64,000 nucleotides of DNA. Origin: Lachnospiraceae bacterium. Its GTDB lineage: Bacteria; Bacillota; Clostridia; Lachnospirales; Lachnospiraceae. This document shows, piece after piece, positions 58,171 through 64,000 of this stretch. The stretch spans positions 1 through 64,000 of the forward strand of contig CAADTT010000122.1 in assembly GCA_900752065.1 (NCBI GenBank), given 5' to 3'. Under the pieces are notes generated by a model that was given only the letters and a program-made list of their open reading frames with translations, ran no database searches and had not been told where the DNA came from. The stretch's first letter is position 1. Each line of letters starts with the position of its first letter. The translations under genes were made by a program, and so were the position numbers.

Positions 58171-59403
58171 TTACAGTTCATGGATAAACAGCCCGCTGCG
58201 CAGCTTCGGCTCAAACCATGTGGATTTCGGGGGCATAAGAAGTCCCTGATCAGCTACCCGGTACAGCTCTTCAATAGAAGTGGGATACATGGCGAAGGCT
58301 GCCTTACAGTCCGTGTGAACGCGGCGTTCCAGCTCATCAAGTCCGCGGATGCCCCCGATAAAGCCAATGCGTGTGTCCGTCTTCGGATCAGTAATGCCGA
58401 GGATCGGAGCCAACACCTCATTTTGAAGAATGGATACGTCCAGCCCCAGAACAGGATCCTCCTGCTCAAATTCCGGCTTCACCGTCAACGCATACCACTG
58501 ATTTTCCAAATATAATCCCAGCTTTCCCTTTTCCTCAGGATGATATGCCTCCGTTCTCGTTTCGACTTCAAATTTCTCCTGAATCCTTTGCAGGAACTCT
58601 GCTTCCGTCAGACCATTCAGATCTTTTACCACCCGGTTATAGTCCATGATGTAAAGTTCTTCTCCCGGAAAGAGAACCGAAAGGAAATAGTTAAATTCCT
58701 CTTTTCCTGTATAGTCCGGATGCTCTTTCCGGCGCTTTTCACATACCTTCACGGCAGATGCCGCCCTGTGATGACCATCTGCGATATAAATATTGTCAAT
58801 TTTCTCAAAAATCTCCGTAATTTTTTCTATTGTCTCATCTTCTGAAATTTTCCATCCTCGGTGTCCAATGCCGTCTTCAGAGACAAAAGAAAACAGAGGC
58901 TCTTCTTTTTTGATTTCCGCAAAGATATCCTGCAGCTCCGGACGGCTTCTATAGGCGAGGAAGATCGGACCTGTCTGTGCATTGCACACATCTACGTGAT
59001 GAATCCTGTCCTCTTCCTTGTCAGCTCTGGTGTTTTCATGCTTTTTGATCACTCCGCTCTGGTAATCATCTGCGGACGCACACGCCACCAGTCCTGTCTG
59101 CGAACGGCTGCCCATGCTCTGTTCGTAAAGATAAAGACAGGGATTATCATCCCGAATAAACTCGCCCTTCTCCACCATGCCCCACAGCAGCCTGTGCGCC
59201 ATTTCATATACCTGCGGATCATCAAAGGGGATGCTCTCGTCCAGCCCCGTCTCTGCTCTGTCTATCTTCAGAAAGCTCAACGGTTCCTTTTGAATCTGTT
59301 CTTTCGCTTCTGCCCTGCTGTAAACATCATAAGGCAGCGCTGCAATCCTCTTTTCCAGTCCTTCTTTCGGGCGAATGCCGGAAAATGCTTTAATTTTTGC
59401 CAT
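58171..59403 (-). CDS. DUF1015 family protein
   Basis: This 410-residue soluble protein fits DUF1015. It begins FSGIRPKEGLEKRIAALPYDVYSRAEA, which is typical, followed by DDPCLYLY-like, GLVACASADDY, KHENTR and IYIADGHHRAASA (a His pair likely at the active site). In many Firmicutes it is beside serA/serC and is thought to be linked to serine metabolism (a serine kinase activity has been described for relatives). Here it follows serA after a terminator. Confidence 0.87.
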   Translation of the reverse strand: MAKIKAFSGIRPKEGLEKRIAALPYDVYSRAEAKEQIQKEPLSFLKIDRAETGLDESIPFDDPQVYEMAHRLLWGMVEKGEFIRDDNPCLYLYEQSMGSRSQTGLVACASADDYQSGVIKKHENTRADKEEDRIHHVDVCNAQTGPIFLAYRSRPELQDIFAEIKKEEPLFSFVSEDGIGHRGWKISEDETIEKITEIFEKIDNIYIADGHHRAASAVKVCEKRRKEHPDYTGKEEFNYFLSVLFPGEELYIMDYNRVVKDLNGLTEAEFLQRIQEKFEVETRTEAYHPEEKGKLGLYLENQWYALTVKPEFEQEDPVLGLDVSILQNEVLAPILGITDPKTDTRIGFIGGIRGLDELERRVHTDCKAAFAMYPTSIEELYRVADQGLLMPPKSTWFEPKLRSGLFIHEL

Positions 59404-59549
59404 ACGATTTCTCCTAATCTATGATATTCTTTTTTATGTTTTCTGAGTGACCGAAGGATCTTTTTGAGATTTCCAATCCTCCGGCTTCTCTTTCTCATTT
59501 TCTTTTTTAAATCTTTAAACACTGTTTTCCCTCATATTCTCCGCGTAAA

Positions 59550-59592
59550 AAGGGCTGCTGCAAAACGATAGATGCATTTTACAGCAGCCCTT
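59550..59592 (-). terminator. Terminator of serCA
   Basis: AAGGGCTGCTG (59550-59560) and CAGCAGCCCTT (59582-59592) form a perfect 11-bp stem. On the minus strand TTTTTA follows. It separates serCA from the DUF1015 gene. Confidence 0.8.
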
Positions 59593-59601
59593 GTTCTTTT
59601 C

Positions 59602-60768
59602 TTACTTGATCACACGAACCTTCAGGACACCCTCTACAGCTTTAACCTTTTCCAGAATCTCTGCCGGGATCGGCTGTTCAAGGTCAAAGAGTGAATACGC
59701 ATAGTCCCCTCTGCTCTTATTCACCATATTTAAAATGTTTATATCTGCTCCGCCAAACAATGCAGAAAACTGGCTGATCATATTTTTGATATTCCTGTGG
59801 TTAATCGCCAGACGGCAGGCACAGGTACATTCACCCATGTCGCAGTTCGGATAGTTCACAGAATTCCGGATATTTCCGTTCTCCAGATAATCCATCAATT
59901 CCTGAACCGCCATAACTGCACAGTTTTCTTCAGACTCTTCCGTGGAAGCTCCCAAGTGCGGAATCACGATGCAGTCCTTCTCTCCGGCTGTTGTCGGATT
60001 CGGGAAATCTACCACATATTTCTTAATCTTGCCTTTTTTCAGAGCCATCACAACAGCAGGCTCATCCACCAGAACATCACGGGCGAAGTTCAGAAGCACG
60101 ACGCCGTCCTTCATCTTATCAATCGCCTCCTGATTGATCATCTTTCTGGTGGAATCCATCAGCGGAACGTGGATGGTGATAAAATCACACTCTCTGTAGA
60201 TTTCATTGACATCGTTGATATGCTTAATGTTTCTGGAAAGCTTCCATGCAGCATCTACGGAAATATACGGATCGTAGCCATAAACCTCCATGCCCAGATT
60301 CACAGCCGCATTTGCCACCAGAACACCGATAGCTCCCAGTCCTATGATCCCCAGCTTTTTCCCCTGAATCTCATGACCTGCAAACTGTTTTTTCTGCTTC
60401 TCCGCAAGCTTCGCAATCTCCTCATTCTGCCGCTCTGCCTGTACCCAGTTAACTCCCCCGATGATATCGCGGGAAGCCAGCAGCATACCTGCCAGCACCA
60501 GCTCCTTTACACCGTTCGCATTTGCCCCCGGCGTATTAAATACTACGATTCCTTTATCTGCACATTTCTCCAGCGGAATATTGTTCACTCCCGCACCGGC
60601 TCTGGCAATTGCCTCCAGATTCTTCGGCAGCTCCAGATCATGCATAGCAGCGCTTCTCACCAGGACAGCATCTGCCTCCTCAATCGTTTCCACTTTTTCA
60701 TATCCATTTCCAAACAATCCGAGACCAGCGCTGGCAATTGGATTTAAACATGTATATTTTAACATCAT
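59602..60768 (-). CDS. serA: D-3-phosphoglycerate dehydrogenase
   Basis: It oxidises 3-phosphoglycerate to phosphohydroxypyruvate, the first step to serine. It has 388 residues, the short form with one ACT domain (about 318-388, ILNMVNKSRGDYAYSLFDLEQ). The nucleotide motif is GIIGLGAIGVLVA near 147-159. Catalytic Arg is in LLNFARDVLVD and His in IPHLGASTEESEE. Its ATG overlaps the serC stop (TAATG), so translation is probably coupled. The ribosome site is GAGGAG. Confidence 0.95.
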   Translation of the reverse strand: MMLKYTCLNPIASAGLGLFGNGYEKVETIEEADAVLVRSAAMHDLELPKNLEAIARAGAGVNNIPLEKCADKGIVVFNTPGANANGVKELVLAGMLLASRDIIGGVNWVQAERQNEEIAKLAEKQKKQFAGHEIQGKKLGIIGLGAIGVLVANAAVNLGMEVYGYDPYISVDAAWKLSRNIKHINDVNEIYRECDFITIHVPLMDSTRKMINQEAIDKMKDGVVLLNFARDVLVDEPAVVMALKKGKIKKYVVDFPNPTTAGEKDCIVIPHLGASTEESEENCAVMAVQELMDYLENGNIRNSVNYPNCDMGECTCACRLAINHRNIKNMISQFSALFGGADINILNMVNKSRGDYAYSLFDLEQPIPAEILEKVKAVEGVLKVRVIK

Positions 60769-61850
60769 TACAGATTCTCCTCTTCGAATTTTTTCATAAA
60801 TTCCACCAGCTTCTCCACGCCCTCAATCGGCATTGCATTATAGATGCTGGCTCTCATTCCTCCCACACTGCGGTGACCTTTCAGATTTTCAAAGCCTGCT
60901 GCCTTTGCTTCTTTTACAAATTTCGCATCCAGTTCTTTATCTCCTGTGACAAATGGCACATTCATCAGGGAACGGTCCTCTTTTACCACAGTTCCTTTGA
61001 ACATTTTGCTCTGATCCAGGAAATCATAAAGAATCGCAGCCTTCTTTTCATTGCGTTCCTTCATCGCTTCCAGTCCGCCCATTTTTTTCAGCCATTTGAA
61101 TACTTTTCCGCACATATAGATGCAATAACAGTTCGGCGTATTATACAGCGAGTCTGCATCCGCATGTGTCTTATAGGTCAGCATGGTCGGTGTTCCCGGA
61201 AGTACATCCTCCGTAATCAGGTCTTCACGAATGATCACGATCACCATTCCCGCAGGTCCGATATTTTTCTGCACGCCGCCGTAGATAATGCCGTATTTTG
61301 TCACATCCACCGGTTCTGACAGGAAACAGGAAGATACATCGGCAACCAGTGTCTTTCCCTTGGTATTCGGCAGTGTCTTAAATTTTGTGCCGTAAATAGT
61401 ATTATTTTCGCAAATATAAACGTAATCCGCATCCTCACTGATCGGCAGATTGGAACAGTCCGGTATGTAAGAAAAAGTCTTATCCTCAGAAGAAGCGATC
61501 TTATTTGCCTTTCCGTATTTCTGCGCTTCCTGATATGCCTTTTTCGCCCACTGTCCGGTCACAATATAGTCTGCAACTTTATTCTTCATCAGGTTCATCG
61601 GGATCATAGCAAACTGCTGGGACGCGCCTCCCTGAAGGAATAACACCTTATAATTATCAGGAATGTGCATCAGATCCCTCAGATCCTGCTCTGCCTCTTT
61701 GATGATGTTGTCGAAAACCTGCGATCGGTGACTCATTTCCATAACGGACATGCCGGAACCCTTATAATCCATCATTTCTTCTGCTGCTTCCTTTAATACC
61801 TCCTCCGGCAAAACAGCCGGACCCGCTGAAAAATTGTACACTCTGCTCAC
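60768..61850 (-). CDS. serC: Phosphoserine aminotransferase
   Basis: This PLP enzyme makes phosphoserine from phosphohydroxypyruvate and glutamate. It has 360 residues from the GTG start (read as Met) at 61850: MSRVYNFSAGPAVLPEE. Normal length. PLP Lys lies in YGGVQKNIGPAG near residue 193; the substrate motif GHRSVGGMRASIYNAMP is near the end. The GTG start is chosen because GAGGAGG is 8 bases upstream and homology begins there; the longer frame to 61934 overlaps the leader hairpins. First in serCA. Confidence 0.96.
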   Translation of the reverse strand: MSRVYNFSAGPAVLPEEVLKEAAEEMMDYKGSGMSVMEMSHRSQVFDNIIKEAEQDLRDLMHIPDNYKVLFLQGGASQQFAMIPMNLMKNKVADYIVTGQWAKKAYQEAQKYGKANKIASSEDKTFSYIPDCSNLPISEDADYVYICENNTIYGTKFKTLPNTKGKTLVADVSSCFLSEPVDVTKYGIIYGGVQKNIGPAGMVIVIIREDLITEDVLPGTPTMLTYKTHADADSLYNTPNCYCIYMCGKVFKWLKKMGGLEAMKERNEKKAAILYDFLDQSKMFKGTVVKEDRSLMNVPFVTGDKELDAKFVKEAKAAGFENLKGHRSVGGMRASIYNAMPIEGVEKLVEFMKKFEEENL

Positions 61851-61889
61851 TTTTGTTTCCTCCTCATCCATCTGATCATAAAAATAATA

Positions 61890-61957
61890 GTAACTGCTCT
61901 GTATTCTGACAGTTACAAACAATGGTTCAGCCATGCACAGCTCTCTGCATGGCTGAA
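61890..61957 (-). promoter_or_regulatory. Two-hairpin leader of serC
   Basis: The first hairpin has arms TTCAGCCATGCA (61926-61937) and TGCATGGCTGAA (61946-61957), a perfect 12-bp stem. The second, nearer to serC, has arms GTAACTG (61890-61896) and CAGTTAC (61910-61916). They begin about 7 bases after the predicted transcription start. The motifs resemble the palindrome at 4409-4493. No T-run follows either, so it is not a standard attenuator. Confidence 0.55.
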
Positions 61958-61970
61958 TGATAACGTCTTT

Positions 61971-61999
61971 ATCTTATCTCTTTGTTAAAATATTGTCAA
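61971..61999 (-). promoter_or_regulatory. Promoter of serCA
   Basis: On the minus strand TTGACA (61999-61994), 17 bases, TAAGAT (61976-61971). The leader is about 114 bases. Confidence 0.75.
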
Positions 62000-62008
62000 C
62001 ACTAACTT

Positions 62009-63694
62009 TTAATTCTCTTTCTTCGCCAGGTCATCCTGATCAAATGCATCTTCGATGGACGCTCCCGGTGAAACCATCGGGAATACCTTGTCATCACAAT
62101 CGATCACACAGTCGATCACAACCGGTCTGCCGAGGCTGATTGCTTTTTCAATAGCCGGAGCCACCTCTTCCTTCTTCGTGACACGCATACCCACGGCGCC
62201 CATAGCCTCCGCCAGCTTCACAAAATCTACTGCATCATTGAGAACCGTGTTGGAATAGCGCTTTCCATAGAAAAGCGTCTGCCACTGACGTACCATGCCC
62301 AGCACGTGGTTATTGATCACCACCTGAATCACCGGAATATTGTAGCGTGCTGCCGTCGCGATCTCATTCATATTCATACGGAAACAACCGTCGCCTGCGA
62401 TATTGATCACCGTCTTATCCGGGCATCCCATCTTTGCGCCCAGGCTGGCGCCCAGACCGTATCCCATGGTTCCCAGACCGCCGGAGGTAATAAAGGTGCG
62501 CGGTTTGCTGTATTTGTAAAACTGAGCCGCCCACATCTGGTGCTGTCCTACCTCTGTGGTAATAATGGCATCCCCCTTCGTAATCTTATAGATCTCTTCA
62601 ATCACATACGGGCCGGTAAGTCCCTCCTCATTATACTTCAGCGGGTATTTTTCTACCATTCCTTGTACATGCTGCAGCCATTCGTCATGGTTGTGGTCCT
62701 CCACCCTCGTATTCATGCGCTTCAGCACTTCCTTGACATCACCGATCACGCTGCAGTCCACCACAATATTTTTATTAATCTCTGCCGGGTCTACATCGAT
62801 CTGGATAATCTTCGCATTTTTCGCGAAGGTCTTTGCATTTCCAATGACACGGTCGCTGAACCGGGACCCTATGGTAATCAGAAGGTCGCACTGGGTAACC
62901 CCCAGATTCGCCGCCTTCGTCCCGTGCATTCCGATCGGGCCAGCGTACAGCGGATGCGTACCGTCAAAAGCGCCTTTTCCCATCAGGCTGTCTGCCACCG
63001 GTGCGTGTACCTTCTCGGCAAAGCTCCTCAACTCTTCAGCCGCATCTGAAATAACCGCACCGCCTCCCACGAAGATGAAAGGCTTCTTGGAATGATTGAT
63101 CAGCTCCATTGCCTGATCCAGATCCCTGTCCCTAATATACTCCGTGCTTCTCTCTACCTCGTAGGGCTTCTCCGGTGTGTACTCTGCTGTATTTGCCGTC
63201 ACATCCTTCGTGATATCGATAAGCACCGGGCCGGGTCTTCCGGACTGTGCGATATAAAAGGCCATGCGGATCGTGTCCGCCAGTTTATTTACATCTTTTA
63301 CGATATAGTTGTGCTTTGTGATCGGCATCGTTACTCCGGCAATATCAATTTCCTGGAAGCTGTCGCGTCCCAGAAGGGAAACAGCCACGTTTGCCGTGAT
63401 CGCCACTATAGGAACAGAATCCATATAAGCTGTTGCGATTCCTGTCACCAGGTTCGTAGCGCCGGGGCCTGAGGTTGCCATACAGACACCCACCTTTCCT
63501 GTAGCGCGGGCATAGCCGTCTGCTGCATGGGATGCTCCCTGCTCATGGGAGGTCAGGATGTGATGAATCTCATCCTGGTGTTTATAAAGGGCATCATATA
63601 CATTCAGGATGGTTCCGCCCGGATAACCAAAGACGGTGTCAACCCCCTGCTCCTTTAAACATTCGATTACGATTTCTGATCCTGTTAATTTCAT
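62009..63694 (-). CDS. ilvB: Acetolactate synthase large (catalytic) subunit
   Basis: This ThDP enzyme makes acetolactate and acetohydroxybutyrate for branched-chain amino acids. It has 561 residues, normal. The cofactor Glu lies in the region after FGYPGGTILNVYDAL (about 46-52, SHEQGAS), and the ThDP-Mg motif is GDGCFRMNMNEIATAARYNIPVIQVVINN (near 433-460). It is the catalytic (AHAS) type rather than catabolic AlsS, as it has FAD-type spacing. It lies 15 bases after ilvD. Confidence 0.96.
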   Translation of the reverse strand: MKLTGSEIVIECLKEQGVDTVFGYPGGTILNVYDALYKHQDEIHHILTSHEQGASHAADGYARATGKVGVCMATSGPGATNLVTGIATAYMDSVPIVAITANVAVSLLGRDSFQEIDIAGVTMPITKHNYIVKDVNKLADTIRMAFYIAQSGRPGPVLIDITKDVTANTAEYTPEKPYEVERSTEYIRDRDLDQAMELINHSKKPFIFVGGGAVISDAAEELRSFAEKVHAPVADSLMGKGAFDGTHPLYAGPIGMHGTKAANLGVTQCDLLITIGSRFSDRVIGNAKTFAKNAKIIQIDVDPAEINKNIVVDCSVIGDVKEVLKRMNTRVEDHNHDEWLQHVQGMVEKYPLKYNEEGLTGPYVIEEIYKITKGDAIITTEVGQHQMWAAQFYKYSKPRTFITSGGLGTMGYGLGASLGAKMGCPDKTVINIAGDGCFRMNMNEIATAARYNIPVIQVVINNHVLGMVRQWQTLFYGKRYSNTVLNDAVDFVKLAEAMGAVGMRVTKKEEVAPAIEKAISLGRPVVIDCVIDCDDKVFPMVSPGASIEDAFDQDDLAKKEN

Positions 63695-63709
63695 TGCTTT
63701 TCCTCCCGT

Positions 63710-64000
63710 TTATTTTCCAGGCACCTCTAAGATAGCGCCTCTGTTTCCTGAAGTTACCATTGCCGCATAGCGCGCCAGATAACCTGTCGTCACCTTAGGT
63801 TCGCGTGGTTGCCATTTTGCTCTTCTCGCCGCCATCTCCTCATCGGATACCGCGATCTCCAGCTTATTTTCCGGAATATTGATCCTGATGATGTCTCCTT
63901 CCTCTACCAGAGCGATCGGGCCGCCCACAGCAGCCTCCGGGGAAACATGACCGATGGAAGCGCCTCTGGAAGCGCCGCTGAAACGGCCGTCTGTGATCAG
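63710..64000 (-). CDS. ilvD: Dihydroxy-acid dehydratase, C-terminal part (cut by the window edge)
   Basis: Only the last 96 residues are seen; the gene continues past 64000. The visible end reads LITDGRFSGASRGASIGHVSPEA, GGPIALVEEGDIIRINIPE and the short C-terminus RYAAMVTSGNRGAILEVPGK, all typical IlvD. It dehydrates dihydroxy acids to keto acids for valine, leucine and isoleucine. It is in an operon with ilvB. Confidence 0.95.
   Translation of the reverse strand: MITDGRFSGASRGASIGHVSPEAAVGGPIALVEEGDIIRINIPENKLEIAVSDEEMAARRAKWQPREPKVTTGYLARYAAMVTSGNRGAILEVPGK

Noticed and set aside
59277..59522. Small basic frame (81 codons) overlapping the start of the DUF1015 gene
   Set aside because: Lys/Arg-rich and begins in an AT-rich gap. 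The ribosome site is poor and it runs into the DUF1015 gene. A leader peptide cannot be excluded, but there is no support.

Overview
The window looks like a stretch of chromosome from a spore-forming Clostridia species, most likely family Lachnospiraceae (Blautia, Mediterraneibacter or Dorea-like). The basis is the gene set and family-level resemblance, not a database search. It carries HrcA/CIRCE heat-shock control, a cotJABC spore-coat operon, a FabK-type fatty acid operon with a fused AccD-AccA, a Gram-positive UmuC/YolD pair, LuxS, DUF1292, DUF6472 and DUF5722 proteins, strong AGGAGG ribosome sites and TTGACA-17-TATAAT-type promoters. I see no rRNA, tRNA, CRISPR array, prophage or insertion sequence. 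Most genes are on the minus strand.

Layout from left to right: hrcA-grpE-dnaK (minus) with a perfect CIRCE; a small LysM protein; aroC (plus); a 6-phosphogluconolactonase-like propeller; a flavin reductase; an NSS-family transporter; an RluA-type pseudouridine synthase; a UPF0303 protein; trpS and luxS, divergent; a minus-strand run xth-uup-debranching enzyme-DUF5662; a marR-MATE pair under an operator-like dyad; HtrA; M18 aminopeptidase; SagB-type nitroreductase with DUF6472; DUF1292; an SOS-box-controlled Y-family polymerase with YolD; a gltX-UvrD helicase pair; and a secreted DUF5722-like glycosidase-fold protein.

Next comes the fatty acid operon (minus: acpP-fabK-fabD-fabG-fabF-accB-fabZ-accC-accDA-nitronate monooxygenase). 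It has tandem FabT-like boxes at the acpP promoter and a second similar pair at the start of accB. It is followed by an ASKHA-domain protein, ftsW, cotJABC plus a Cu/Zn superoxide dismutase (plus), an alpha/beta hydrolase, an acidic protein of unknown function, leuCD with a divergent LysR regulator, a secreted serine hydrolase, ilvNC, a CBS protein, a glgB-mscS-csoR-LCP run, DUF1015, serCA and ilvB with part of ilvD at the right edge. Branched-chain amino acid and serine synthesis therefore dominate the right end, lipid synthesis the middle, and stress and repair functions the left half.

No dramatic new multi-gene system is visible. The most unusual signals are non-coding. One is a conserved 28-nt leader repeat found three times, always in the same orientation just upstream of a start codon. 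Others are a family of palindromes with GTAACAGTTC arms, a two-hairpin serC leader, a long nested palindrome beside dnaK, and the tandem FabT-like boxes inside the fatty acid operon. Among proteins, the points of interest are the cotJABC-SodC operon, the His-rich CsoR and the Cys-tailed CBS protein.
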